Positions 1 through 9,306 of a stretch of 64,000 nucleotides of DNA are shown piece after piece (position 1 is the first letter of the stretch; every line of letters begins with the position of its first letter). The stretch lies in assembly GCF_005938225.1 (NCBI RefSeq), contig NZ_VCPC01000001.1, forward strand, positions 806,001 to 870,000, written 5' to 3'. The notes below the pieces were generated by a model. It was not told the DNA's origin. It made no database searches and was given only the letters and a program-made list of their open reading frames with translations. The translations under genes were made by a program, and so were the position numbers. This DNA is from Arenibacterium halophilum. GTDB lineage: Bacteria > Pseudomonadota > Alphaproteobacteria > Rhodobacterales > Rhodobacteraceae.

Positions 1-1039
1 CAAGGTCATGCAATCGAACAACGATTTCGGCGTGGCGGCCACCTTCTGCGTCAACGCCCACGGCTGGCCCGTGCCCTTTGGCCCTATGGGCAGCACGGTG
101 CGCGCCTTTGACATGATCCTCCCATCGGGCGATCTGGTCACCTGCTCGCGCGAGGAAAACGCTGATCTGTTCGCCATGACGATGGGCGGCTACGGGCTGA
201 CCGGGGCCATTACCGCGCTGACGGTCGAGATGGTGCCGAACCAGCGGCTGGTCGCCGACTTCACACGGATGCCGGCCGAAGAGTTCGGCCCCGCCTTCAC
301 CACCGCGCTGGCCGACCCAGGCGTGACAATGGCCTATGGCCGGCTGAACGTGGATCACGGCAATTTCTTTCGCGAGGCGCTTATGATCGCCTATCGCCCC
401 GACGCCGATCAATCCGACCTTCCCGCGGCCTCGGGCTCGGGCGTGATGTCGCATCTGGCGCGGCACATCTATCGCGCACAACTGGGCCGCGAGCCGGTGA
501 AACGCCTGCGCTGGTTCACCGAAACCACCGTTGGCCCGGCCCTGTCGGCCGCCGCCACGCGCAATTCGCTGATCAACGAACCCGTCGTCACGCTGGACGA
601 CCGCGACCCGAACCGCACCGACATCCTGCATGAGTACTTTGTCGCGCCCGAACGCTTCCCCGAGTTTCTTGACCTCTGCCGCGCGGTGATCCCGGCCTCG
701 TATCAGGCGTTCCTGAACGTCACCCTGCGCCACATCGCGCCCGATCCCGAAAGCTGGCTCAGCTATGCGCCGGTGCCCCGCATCGCGGCGGTGATGTCGT
801 TCAGCCAGGAAATGACGGCCCGGGCCGAGGCCGACATGGCGCGCATGACCCGCACGCTGATCGAAGGCATGATCGAGATCGGCGGCACCTATTACCTGCC
901 CTATCGCCCGCACGCGACGCAGGGCCAGCTCACCCGCGCCTACCCGCGCGCTGCCGAATTCGCCACCGCCAAACGCGCGCTTGATCCGCAGCTGTTGTTC
1001 CGCAACGCCTTGTGGGATCGGTATATGGAGAGCCTATGA
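1..1039 (+). CDS. FAD-linked oxidase, C-terminal part (5' end outside window)
   Basis: The reading frame is open from base 2, so the gene enters from outside the window. The visible 345 or so residues look like an FAD-binding oxidase of the PCMH type (DprE1/alditol-oxidase-like): a GSFG-like segment with a G-Y-G-L-T-G-A-I motif early on, and a C-terminal tail with a D-P-x-x-L-F-R-N motif typical of the family. The ATG at base 8 is internal and is not a convincing start. Substrate cannot be told. The stop overlaps the next ATG (ATGA), so it is translationally coupled to the membrane protein that follows. Confidence 0.75.
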   Translation, partial: KVMQSNNDFGVAATFCVNAHGWPVPFGPMGSTVRAFDMILPSGDLVTCSREENADLFAMTMGGYGLTGAITALTVEMVPNQRLVADFTRMPAEEFGPAFTTALADPGVTMAYGRLNVDHGNFFREALMIAYRPDADQSDLPAASGSGVMSHLARHIYRAQLGREPVKRLRWFTETTVGPALSAAATRNSLINEPVVTLDDRDPNRTDILHEYFVAPERFPEFLDLCRAVIPASYQAFLNVTLRHIAPDPESWLSYAPVPRIAAVMSFSQEMTARAEADMARMTRTLIEGMIEIGGTYYLPYRPHATQGQLTRAYPRAAEFATAKRALDPQLLFRNALWDRYMESL

Positions 1040-1440
1040 CCACCTTGCAGAAAATCGCGCTCGGCTATGCCGGGGCGCTGACCTTTGCGGCGCTGCTGAA
1101 CTACATCCCCGGAGTGCGCGACGAAAACGGGTTGTGCCTTGGCTTGTTCGCGCTCGACTGGTTCGATGATGCGCTGCACATCGGCTCGGCGCTGTGGGCA
1201 TTGGGGGCGGCGCTGTGGTCGCATCGCGCGGCGCGGTTCTTCCTGATCGTCTTTGGCGCGCTGTATCTGGGCGATGGCATCTTCGGTTTCTTCACCGGGT
1301 TCGGTTATCTGGATGCGGGCATCTTCATCTATGGCAACTACGGCATGTCCTTCACGCTGGGCCGGGTGCTGTTGAACTTGCCGCACATCGCGCTGGGGGG
1401 CTTTGCGCTCTGGGCCGGGCTGCGACTGGCGCGCGCCTGA
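1036..1440 (+). CDS. Small integral membrane protein, four predicted helices
   Basis: A 134-residue protein with about four hydrophobic helices (roughly residues 7-25, 45-65, 70-90 and 105-130) and very short polar loops. I do not recognise the family with certainty; the composition resembles DUF4383-like small membrane proteins. The ATG at 1036 overlaps the upstream stop as ATGA and is preceded by GGAGAG, so I prefer it to the in-frame ATG at 1012. Context suggests co-expression with the FAD-linked oxidase and the following periplasmic or membrane-anchored protein, perhaps as a membrane partner of the oxidase; this is inference. Confidence 0.7.
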   Translation: MTTLQKIALGYAGALTFAALLNYIPGVRDENGLCLGLFALDWFDDALHIGSALWALGAALWSHRAARFFLIVFGALYLGDGIFGFFTGFGYLDAGIFIYGNYGMSFTLGRVLLNLPHIALGGFALWAGLRLARA

Positions 1441-2471
1441 TGCGGTGGCTCTGGCGGGGTTTGGCGGTGGTGCTGCTGGCGCTTGTCGCGCTGGCGCTGC
1501 CGGTCGGATACGTCGAAACCATGTGCCGCCCCGAAGGCTCCGCGCAGCAACACACCGCCCTGATCGCGCCGGAACACCATCGCCCCGAAGCGCGCACATT
1601 GATGACCTACCCGGAATGGCACATCGTTCATGCCTATGACGATTACGCCCGCACCATCGCGCAGGGCGATCCACATGATTTCGGCTATCTGCGCGCCATC
1701 GGGCAATTCTGGTCGTCGCTCTGCACACTGTCGCGGCAAACCGGCCCGATGGGCGGAATTGACGGCGGCACGCGGCAGATGGTGCATGTGATCGGCGTCA
1801 GCTTTACCGCCGAACTGGCGCTGAAAGCCGCGTATGAAGAAACACTGGGCCGCATCGCTACATGGGTCCGGGGCCCGGACCACGCGCCGCTGGATCGCCT
1901 GTCGGCGCAACAGGCCGCCGATTACGTCGCCTTCCTGCAACAGGTGCCGTGGTACAAATGGGATTTCACCGCGGACCGCGCCGCGCTGAACGCGCAGGCG
2001 ACAGGGGCCTTCCGCGACCGTGAACGCGCCTTGGCTCTGGGGTTGGAATACAGCGCCAAAGCGGCCTACGCCGGGGTGATCGAACAGGCGGTGCAATCGG
2101 TCGGTGCCGACGCACTGCGCCTGCGCATGGTGGTGACGGGGCTGCCGCCCGCGCAGCTGGCGCAAATGCCCGAGGTCGAGGTGATCGGCCCGCTTGAGCC
2201 GGGGATCGAGGTGGAAACGCCCCGCTATCGCGCCCTTACCAAAGTGCTTGTCGACATGGCAGAAGACGGCGCAAATTTCGTCGAGATCGCGGGAAACCAG
2301 ACGATCATGTTCACGGCGATCTCGGCCAGCCCCACCGTGCCCGGCGCGCTGATGTCACTGCCCCGGCAGGGATACGGCGACACCCGGCATCTGATCGTCA
2401 CGCCGGTGGCGGAACTGGCGGATCGCCTGCGCGCCTTGGGCGATAGCGTGGAACACATTCACGACTACTAG
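1440..2471 (+). CDS. Conserved hypothetical protein with N-terminal membrane anchor or signal
   Basis: A 343-residue protein. Residues 1-24 form a positively charged then hydrophobic N-terminus (signal peptide or anchor), after which the chain is soluble and contains a T-Y-P-E-W-H-I-V-H motif near residue 57. I know this motif from a family of uncharacterised bacterial proteins but cannot name a function. The start codon at 1440 shares one base with the upstream stop (TGATG), which argues against the longer frame from 1194 that would overlap the membrane protein gene. It is the last gene of the three-gene coupled unit with the FAD oxidase. Confidence 0.7.
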   Translation: MRWLWRGLAVVLLALVALALPVGYVETMCRPEGSAQQHTALIAPEHHRPEARTLMTYPEWHIVHAYDDYARTIAQGDPHDFGYLRAIGQFWSSLCTLSRQTGPMGGIDGGTRQMVHVIGVSFTAELALKAAYEETLGRIATWVRGPDHAPLDRLSAQQAADYVAFLQQVPWYKWDFTADRAALNAQATGAFRDRERALALGLEYSAKAAYAGVIEQAVQSVGADALRLRMVVTGLPPAQLAQMPEVEVIGPLEPGIEVETPRYRALTKVLVDMAEDGANFVEIAGNQTIMFTAISASPTVPGALMSLPRQGYGDTRHLIVTPVAELADRLRALGDSVEHIHDY

Positions 2472-2549
2472 GCAAGACGACCAACCCGGGAACTCGCCCG
2501 ACCAGACCGGCGTTGATCTGCCAGCCAAGGCGACAGGCGGGAACGGACG

Positions 2550-4205
2550 ATGACACCACGAAATGACATCTATCGGGTTGCCGTGATCGGGTTCGGCCCG
2601 CGCGGGCTTGGCGCGGTCGAGGCTCTGGCCGGGCTTGCCGACTCCACGGGCGCACGGGTCCACCTTGATATATTCGATACCAGCGATGCCCCCGGTGCCG
2701 GTCCGAATTTCGACCCGAAGGAAACGCCGCTGTGCCTGCTGAACGTGCCGGTGCGCGACGTGGATTTGCCACACCCTATCGGCAGTTTCGCCAACTTCTC
2801 GGATTGGCTTGCCCCCGAAAATCATCCCGACAGGTTCCCCACGCGCTCCGAGTTGGGCCGCTATTTCATCGCGCGTCGCGACCACCTGTGCGACACGCTT
2901 CCCTCTGGGCTGACCATCGCTTTTCACGATTGCGACGTATCGCATATCGCCCCCGCGGATGGGCGCTGGCAGGTCTCCGCCGGAGAGCATGCGACCGGAC
3001 GGTATGACGAGGTGCTTGTCACCGTCGGCCAGCCCGCCACCCAGCCCGACGATCAGCTTGCCAAATGGCAAGAGCACGCCGCCGACACGGGCGCCGAGCT
3101 GGCACAGGTCTATCCCGCGCGCGATCTGATGCAGCGGGCGGAGACATGGGCGGGCAAGACGGTGGGCCTGCGGGGTCTGGGCCTGTCGACGTTGGACGCG
3201 CTGCGCGTTCTTACATTTGGTCAGGGAGGCGACTGGCGCGATGACCGCTATGTGCCATCGGGTCGCGAACCCGGGCTGATCGTTCCCTTCTCGCTGGATG
3301 GCCAGCCGCCCGCGCCTAAGCCCGCGACCGTGCAGGTCGATGCGCAGTTCGACCCCACTGACGCCGAAACCGAAGGATTCCGTCATGCCCTTGATACGGC
3401 GTCGAACGAAGGAGCAGATGCGATACTTGCGAATGTCTGCGAGGCGCTGATCGCTCCCGCCGCGCGCATTTCGGGCGCGCATCCCGACAAGGTGGCGCAT
3501 TGGCTTGAGTGTGAGCGCAACGCGCCCGGATCTCAGGAAACCCGCGCGCCGCTGGACGCCCTGCGCGCCGGGCTGGACGGGGCGACGGGCCGTGCCGCGC
3601 CTTCGGTCGGCTATGCGGTGGGGCACGTCTGGCGCAAGTGGCAGAACGATCTGCGCAAGCTGTTCAACCCCGCCAAATGTTTGCCAGACACCGCCGAGGC
3701 GCTGATCGGATTTGATGAAGGGTTGAAACGCTACTCCTACGGCCCGCCTGTCAGCGCGGCACGCGAGTTGCTGGCGCTGTGCGAGGCCGGGCTGGTCACG
3801 CTGGCGGCCGCCGACGACCCCGACATCGCCTGCACCGAACACGGCTGGACTCTGCATGGCGACTCTTCGGCGGCCCTGCGGATTGATGCGATGGTCGACA
3901 CGGTGCTGCCCTCGCCTAAGCTGAAAGCCGTCACGGGCGACCCGGTTCAGGATCTACACGACGCCGGTCTGCTGTCTTCCGTGCCCGGCGTTGGTGGCAC
4001 CCGCACCGCGGCAGATGCGCAAGTGATGCGCAGCGATGGTTCCCCGGTTTCGGGCCTTTGCCTGTTGGGCCGTCTGGCGCTTGGCAGCGTTATCGCGGTG
4101 GATTCGATCCATGATTGTTTCGGAGCAGCATCGCATCGCTGGGCAGAGGGCGTCCAAGGCCGCGCCGCCCGGGCTGCGACCCGGGAACCCGCGCTCTCAT
4201 CCTGA
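2550..4205 (+). CDS. FAD/NAD(P)-binding domain oxidoreductase (NAD_binding_9 type)
   Basis: A 551-residue protein. The N-terminus (residues 9-20) has a Rossmann dinucleotide-binding motif V-A-V-I-G-F-G-P-R-G-L-G, followed by an acidic strand end (I-F-D-T) about 30 residues later. A second nucleotide-binding motif G-L-R-G-L-G-L-S-T-L-D lies near residue 207. This pattern fits the FAD-NAD(P)-binding family PF13454, flavoprotein monooxygenase relatives often annotated only by domain. RBS GGCGGGAACGG precedes the ATG. It stands apart from its neighbours: 78 bp after the previous stop and 82 bp before the next start. Substrate is unknown. Confidence 0.75.
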   Translation: MTPRNDIYRVAVIGFGPRGLGAVEALAGLADSTGARVHLDIFDTSDAPGAGPNFDPKETPLCLLNVPVRDVDLPHPIGSFANFSDWLAPENHPDRFPTRSELGRYFIARRDHLCDTLPSGLTIAFHDCDVSHIAPADGRWQVSAGEHATGRYDEVLVTVGQPATQPDDQLAKWQEHAADTGAELAQVYPARDLMQRAETWAGKTVGLRGLGLSTLDALRVLTFGQGGDWRDDRYVPSGREPGLIVPFSLDGQPPAPKPATVQVDAQFDPTDAETEGFRHALDTASNEGADAILANVCEALIAPAARISGAHPDKVAHWLECERNAPGSQETRAPLDALRAGLDGATGRAAPSVGYAVGHVWRKWQNDLRKLFNPAKCLPDTAEALIGFDEGLKRYSYGPPVSAARELLALCEAGLVTLAAADDPDIACTEHGWTLHGDSSAALRIDAMVDTVLPSPKLKAVTGDPVQDLHDAGLLSSVPGVGGTRTAADAQVMRSDGSPVSGLCLLGRLALGSVIAVDSIHDCFGAASHRWAEGVQGRAARAATREPALSS

Positions 4206-4224
4206 ACGCAACCAATTTGTCCGT

Positions 4225-4252
4225 TTGACAACCCGCGCGGGTACCGTAAGGT
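4225..4252 (+). promoter_or_regulatory. Candidate sigma70 promoter with palindromic spacer
   Basis: A perfect -35 hexamer TTGACA at 4225-4230 is followed 16 bp later by TAAGGT (4247-4252), a weak -10. The spacer contains the perfect 12-bp palindrome ACCCGCGCGGGT (4231-4242), suited to an operator. In addition GTCCGTTTG (4219-4227) and its exact reverse complement CAAACGGAC (4272-4280) flank the promoter, the second arm ending seven bases before the start codon. The sequence suggests the giant metalloprotease gene has its own regulated promoter; the assignment is by eye. Confidence 0.45.
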
Positions 4253-4287
4253 CACGCGCAGGGATTTTAGCCAAACGGACTTTGCAC

Positions 4288-7200
4288 ATGCCGATCGACG
4301 GTCTGACCGACGCGCAATCCAACTTTGTCGAAACCTTCATTCTGGTTCCACGCGGTTTCGGCCGCAAGAAAGCTGAGAAACGGCGCGACAAGGCGACGGT
4401 GAATTTTCGCCGGTTCAACGTGCAGAAGGATGCGGTGAAAACCCGGATCGAGGCCTTGGGCGATCCCGTTGTTCAGAAGCTGTTGAAATCGCAGTTGGCC
4501 CGAGCCGAGGAAGCCATCGGCACCGATCCGAAGGCGCTGGACTTCGACACGGCCACCGCCATGTTGATCGACGTGAACAAAGCCGTCGCCGCCCATGCCC
4601 GCCAGTTGGAGGTGCGCGGCAAGCACGCGCTGATGCTGGCCCGCATGGACGTGGTCGAAAATAGCCCCCCACTCGACAATATCGACGACATCAACCGCGT
4701 CTGGGCCTTTGCCGACACAACCTTCGACAGCGGGGCCCGCGCCAATGACCCGACCAAGCTGAACGAGGCCGAGCGCGCGCTGGACCAACTGGCCGCGCTG
4801 ATTGACGCGGGGCGCCCAGACGTGACGGGCGACGGCCGTGAAAGCAAGCGCAAGCTGCGCGATGTCGGCATCGCTCTGGCCGAGTTGCAAAAGGGCGCCG
4901 ATGCCGCCTTTACCAAGGCACATGTGCCGCCCCCGTTGACGGCGCTGTTCAAGACAGTGCAGGACCGGCTGGACGACGGGGCAGCCGCCGACGTGGCCGG
5001 ACTGCCCGCGGCGGCTACGGCGGCCGAACAGGCGCTGGCCGCGGCTGATACAGGCTATAACCGCCTGCTGGCCGAGGTAGACGCATGGCAGCGGGCACAT
5101 ACGAAATTCCTGCCGCGCTACAAGGTGATGACCGCCCACCCCAGCGCCTCGGAGGCGACCTATGTTGCGCCGCGCTTCCTTTTGGTGACGAATGCCTACA
5201 AGGCCGCTGCCGATCTGTCGCTGGCCCATGATTATGCCGGGGCCGCGGCCGCGCTCATACCGGTGGCCACCGATGTCGAGGCCGCGATCACCTTTGCCGA
5301 CAGCTACGAGGGCTTCCTTGACCTGCTGGAAAAACGCCGCGCCATGGTTGATGCGTTGCCCGCTGCGAACACGCGCACCTTTGACCAGATCAAGACGGCG
5401 ATCACCGACACGACCGACCTGCTGACCCAGGCCACAGATGCCCGCGATGCCGGGAACATGGTGCTGGCGCTGACCCGCCTGAACGACATCGCCCGCGAAG
5501 TGCCCAAAGTCGAGCGGCTGATCTTTTACGAAGACGTTTATGTGATCGGACGCAAGAAACTGACAAAATATCTGAAACAGGCTAACGCGCTGAATGCGGA
5601 TGTGAAGGCCCTGATTGCCACCGACTTGGTCTATTATAAAAAGCTGCTGGACGACAGCAAACCGCTGGCGGACGGCGGTCAGATGGAAGAAGCCGCCGGC
5701 ATGATCGATGGGCTTGGGGAATTCGATCTGGTGCTTGACGAAAAGATCGAGCAGGCGGAAAATTACATCGTCGCCAAGACCGAATTCGATACACATTTCG
5801 CCGCAGCCAATGCGATCACCGTCCCAAACGGGCGCGTCGCGATTGCCGACTATATCGCACAGCTTCAGGCCAATCAGATCAAGATCGTGCGATGTGCTGC
5901 CACGGGTGCCCTGCGCGAAGGCCGCAAGCTGTGCGAGGCGCTGTCAAACAAGCACAACGGCCAGATCGCGAAGGCCGGCCATGCCAAGGATTACCTTGCG
6001 CACAAGGCCGCGCTGGACAATGAAATCGCCGCGCTTGAAACCGGCGGGGCGGGGCAGGATCAGGCCACGCAGGTTTTGACCATGGCCAAGACGCTGCGTG
6101 ACGATGCCCTGACATTTACCCAAAAAGACGATTGGTTTCAGGCCTTCCGGCTGGCGATTGCGGGCCGCCAGATGGTCGCCACCGCCAAGACAGCTGCGGA
6201 TGGCGCTGCCGGGCTTGACGCTTTGGTCGACACCGCCAAGCTGGACGCCATCGCCGCCGATTTCGCTGGGGCCAAGGGTGAATTCGACAAGGTGCATAGC
6301 CAGGTTGGCACGCAGGATCCCGATGGCATTTTCAGCGACGAGCTCACCGCCGCCGACACCAAGGCAAACCAGGCGAACGGCCTGCTTCCCGCCGATGCCG
6401 CCGGCGCCCGCGCCCAGTTGGACGAAGCGATTTCGGATTGCCGCGACATCCTGACAAAGCTGACCCAGCGCACTGCATATGACGCAATGCGCGAAGCTCT
6501 CGAGACCGATCTCGAAGACATCGAAACCAGGGACAAGAAGAAGCTGCTGAAGCCCGAAATGGACGCGATCAAAGGCCACCTGAGAGCGGCGGAACAGGCT
6601 GCCGACCCCGGCAAGGATTTCGCCAGTGCTCTGGACCAGATGCGCGCCGCTCAGGTCGAGACGCACAACGCATACGGAATTTGCAATTATATTGATTTCT
6701 ACCTGACGGCGACAAAACGGCTGGACGAGATCGACACCAAGCTGCGCAAGAAGGACATCGCCCCCGGATTGACCGACGAGATCGCCCGGTTTGAAGACGG
6801 CAAGCGCGACACCAAAACGGCCTGGGACGACCGCAAGATGGCCGAGATGCAGGCCGTGGCAAACAAGACGATCACCTTGGGCTTCGCCTTTCTAAAGAGC
6901 GGACAGAACTATAAAGATGCCAAATCGATCTACGCCAAAAATGTCACCAAACGTCTGGGCGACGAGATGGCGAATCCCGGCGCTGCACATCTGGCTGGTC
7001 AGATCCGCGCAGGAATTGCAAACTACGAACAGGCGATGAACGACAGCCTGTACGATACGGCCTTCTTTGTTGCGCGTGACGTTGGCTGGCTGATCATCCA
7101 GGCCAAGACCGCCGCCAAGGACCACGACGCCTGGCTGCCAGTCAAGGCCAAGGCCACTGCGGCGCTGACCGAAATCGAAGATCGCGACGATACGGCCAAT

Positions 7201-9285
7201 GGCCCCGCGCACACCCGAATCACCGAACTGCGCGCGATTTATGACGATGCCATCCAGCGCGAGGGGCGGCATAACTATTCGGGCGCGATGGGGCGCCTGA
7301 AAGGGTTCGATGCGCTGTGCAAGGCGGTCGTGCCGATGCTGGACGCCTTCGACCTGATGGCGGGCGATCGCGCAGTCGCTCTGCAGGCGGTGGCGGACCT
7401 GGGCGCCATGGGGACCGACCCGATTGCCCCGATGTTCGCCCGGATCGAAGGCAAGCGCGACAACGCCCAGCGCCTTGCCGGTGCCTTTGATTTCGCGCAG
7501 GCCCACTCCCTGTTCCGCGAACTGCCCGGCGATTGTGAAACCGCCAAGGCCACGCTGCAACAACAAGCCGAATTCGGAACGATCATGGACCAGATCAATG
7601 ATGTCGACGACGGCGACACCGACGATCTGAAAGCCGCGATTGCCGCCGCCAAGGCCACCCATGCCAATTTGGCCGCCCGCCCTGCCGCGCTTTTCGTCAA
7701 GACGAGGCTCGACGACCTGTCGGACACCATCGACCGCGCAACCGGCATGACCGATGCCGATTTCGACGGGGCGCTGGCGCTTTTGACCGGCGCAGTGACC
7801 GATTGCACCGAGCTTGCCGGCGAAATGGGCCGTTTCGACCAGTTCAGCGATACGGTCGAACTGGCGCGCAGTCTGGTGGCCGATCTGCGCAAACACGCGC
7901 AAGCCGGATTCGTCCGCGACGAACTGACCGCCCTTCTGGCCCGCGTCGACGGCGGAATGACCCGCGTGCGCGCGGATGCCACCCAACGCCGCGCGGTGCG
8001 CGACGACGTGGAAGCCGTCATTGCAACCTGCCGCGATCTGCGCGAGGTGCTGGACGACCGCCAAATCTGGGAGGACGCGCGCGCGCCGGTTGCCACCGAT
8101 CTGGCCGAGTTGGAAAAACACGAAGACCGCCACATCGCCACCCAGGACATCGCCGCGTTGCGTGTGACGATGGATGCCAGCGAAACCAAGGCGGACACCC
8201 GCGACCATGCCGGCGCCATGGCCGAACTTGTCACCGCGCGCGGTCTGGTCGCCAAGGCGCGGCTGCGTATCAAGGTCACGTCGAACACCGCGCCCAACAA
8301 GAAGGAACTGCAGGCTCTTCTGGCCGCGCCGGGCGGCGACGCGCTGCTTGATGACGTGGTGAACAAGCTGGATGAAGACACCCGCCGCAAGGTGATGACA
8401 GTGGCCTTCGAGGCGCGCTTTGGCTGCAAGCTGGAACTGGACAAACCCAAGGGCCGTTTTGCCAAGCTCTTCGGCTCGAAGGGCGGAGAGAAGAAGGCCC
8501 CCAACATCCAGCGGTTCTTCGAGATCATGTCGGCCCTACCGCCCTCGACGACCCTCGACAACGATTCCATGCTGATCTTCTCCAACAAGACGCCCGAGGA
8601 AGGCGATACCTCGTATTTCGATGGGTCCCGCAAGGAAGTGGCCATGCGCGAAGGCGACGCGAAAGGCAGCGCGATCTACGGCATCGGGCTGGAGCATGAG
8701 CTGGGCGCAGATCCTGCGACGCTCGAGTTGCAGCATGGCAAGCCGATGGATTTCTTCAGCTGGAACACCCTGCACGAAGTCGGCCACGCAGTGGATGACA
8801 AACTTGGCTTCATGGATGGCCCCGGTGCGGCCATGGCCGGTTGGGAGACGTTTGGCGCCAACGTCCGCCCTGCCGCCGCAGCCATTGCCGCCGAGATGGA
8901 TTTCGATGCCAATTATGTGGCCGAATACATGAGTTCGGGCCGGGGCAGCGCGCCGCCGATCCCCGAGCCCAACGGCTGCAGCGCAGACGAGTGGGAAGCC
9001 CGCCGGCGCGAAGCCTGCGCCTGGGTCGACCGGGTCCGCACCTCGGAAAATCCGTGGGGCAGCGACAGCATCGCCAAACAATCGACCTGCGCCAACGGCA
9101 AGGTCTACCACGAAAGCTATGACAACGACTGGAGCTGCTACAACTACGCGGCCCGCGCCAATGGCGTGTCAGGCTATCAGTTCCGAGCGCCGGGCGAGTG
9201 GTTTTCAGAACTTTTCGCGGCGGTGCATTCCGGCAAGATCAAGAATTCGCACGTGCACTACAACGCCATCAACAACGCCCGCTGA
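4288..9285 (+). CDS. Giant helical-repeat protein with C-terminal lethal-factor-like zinc metalloprotease domain
   Basis: A 1665-residue protein with no visible signal peptide. Residues about 30-1400 are charged, almost wholly helical, and carry at least eleven degenerate copies of a unit centred on a [D/N]-[Y/F]-x-x-A-x-x-x-L core (for example near residues 314, 388, 463, 613, 702, 775, 872, 994, 1066, 1157 and 1306). The C-terminal 250 residues hold a zincin motif H-E-V-G-H-A-V-D-D at 1496-1504, then Y1630, E1637 and E1641 in Y-x6-E-W-F-S-E. As recalled, anthrax lethal factor (MEROPS M34, ATLF domain) has H-E-F-G-H-A-V-D-D with Y728, E735 and E739 in the same local spacing, E735 being the third zinc ligand. 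The span between the HExxH and the glutamate is about 90 residues longer here and contains four to five cysteines. The start at 4288 (M-P-I-D-G) is preferred over 4036, which would overlap the upstream gene. Target and location are unknown. Confidence 0.8.
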   Translation: MPIDGLTDAQSNFVETFILVPRGFGRKKAEKRRDKATVNFRRFNVQKDAVKTRIEALGDPVVQKLLKSQLARAEEAIGTDPKALDFDTATAMLIDVNKAVAAHARQLEVRGKHALMLARMDVVENSPPLDNIDDINRVWAFADTTFDSGARANDPTKLNEAERALDQLAALIDAGRPDVTGDGRESKRKLRDVGIALAELQKGADAAFTKAHVPPPLTALFKTVQDRLDDGAAADVAGLPAAATAAEQALAAADTGYNRLLAEVDAWQRAHTKFLPRYKVMTAHPSASEATYVAPRFLLVTNAYKAAADLSLAHDYAGAAAALIPVATDVEAAITFADSYEGFLDLLEKRRAMVDALPAANTRTFDQIKTAITDTTDLLTQATDARDAGNMVLALTRLNDIAREVPKVERLIFYEDVYVIGRKKLTKYLKQANALNADVKALIATDLVYYKKLLDDSKPLADGGQMEEAAGMIDGLGEFDLVLDEKIEQAENYIVAKTEFDTHFAAANAITVPNGRVAIADYIAQLQANQIKIVRCAATGALREGRKLCEALSNKHNGQIAKAGHAKDYLAHKAALDNEIAALETGGAGQDQATQVLTMAKTLRDDALTFTQKDDWFQAFRLAIAGRQMVATAKTAADGAAGLDALVDTAKLDAIAADFAGAKGEFDKVHSQVGTQDPDGIFSDELTAADTKANQANGLLPADAAGARAQLDEAISDCRDILTKLTQRTAYDAMREALETDLEDIETRDKKKLLKPEMDAIKGHLRAAEQAADPGKDFASALDQMRAAQVETHNAYGICNYIDFYLTATKRLDEIDTKLRKKDIAPGLTDEIARFEDGKRDTKTAWDDRKMAEMQAVANKTITLGFAFLKSGQNYKDAKSIYAKNVTKRLGDEMANPGAAHLAGQIRAGIANYEQAMNDSLYDTAFFVARDVGWLIIQAKTAAKDHDAWLPVKAKATAALTEIEDRDDTANGPAHTRITELRAIYDDAIQREGRHNYSGAMGRLKGFDALCKAVVPMLDAFDLMAGDRAVALQAVADLGAMGTDPIAPMFARIEGKRDNAQRLAGAFDFAQAHSLFRELPGDCETAKATLQQQAEFGTIMDQINDVDDGDTDDLKAAIAAAKATHANLAARPAALFVKTRLDDLSDTIDRATGMTDADFDGALALLTGAVTDCTELAGEMGRFDQFSDTVELARSLVADLRKHAQAGFVRDELTALLARVDGGMTRVRADATQRRAVRDDVEAVIATCRDLREVLDDRQIWEDARAPVATDLAELEKHEDRHIATQDIAALRVTMDASETKADTRDHAGAMAELVTARGLVAKARLRIKVTSNTAPNKKELQALLAAPGGDALLDDVVNKLDEDTRRKVMTVAFEARFGCKLELDKPKGRFAKLFGSKGGEKKAPNIQRFFEIMSALPPSTTLDNDSMLIFSNKTPEEGDTSYFDGSRKEVAMREGDAKGSAIYGIGLEHELGADPATLELQHGKPMDFFSWNTLHEVGHAVDDKLGFMDGPGAAMAGWETFGANVRPAAAAIAAEMDFDANYVAEYMSSGRGSAPPIPEPNGCSADEWEARRREACAWVDRVRTSENPWGSDSIAKQSTCANGKVYHESYDNDWSCYNYAARANGVSGYQFRAPGEWFSELFAAVHSGKIKNSHVHYNAINNAR

Positions 9286-9306
9286 TCGCCACGCAAAGGA
9301 TACCGG

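Noticed and set aside
2355-3857. 500-residue minus-strand frame opposite the FAD/NAD(P)-binding gene
   Set aside because: Arginine- and glycine-rich product with no fold signature; the plus strand has a clear Rossmann motif.
4267-8645. Long minus-strand reading frames (for example 4267-5796, 6892-8208 and 7275-8645) opposite the metalloprotease
   Set aside because: Low-complexity, basic or glycine/valine-rich products without family motifs, overlapping a coherent plus-strand protein; shadows of high-GC coding DNA.
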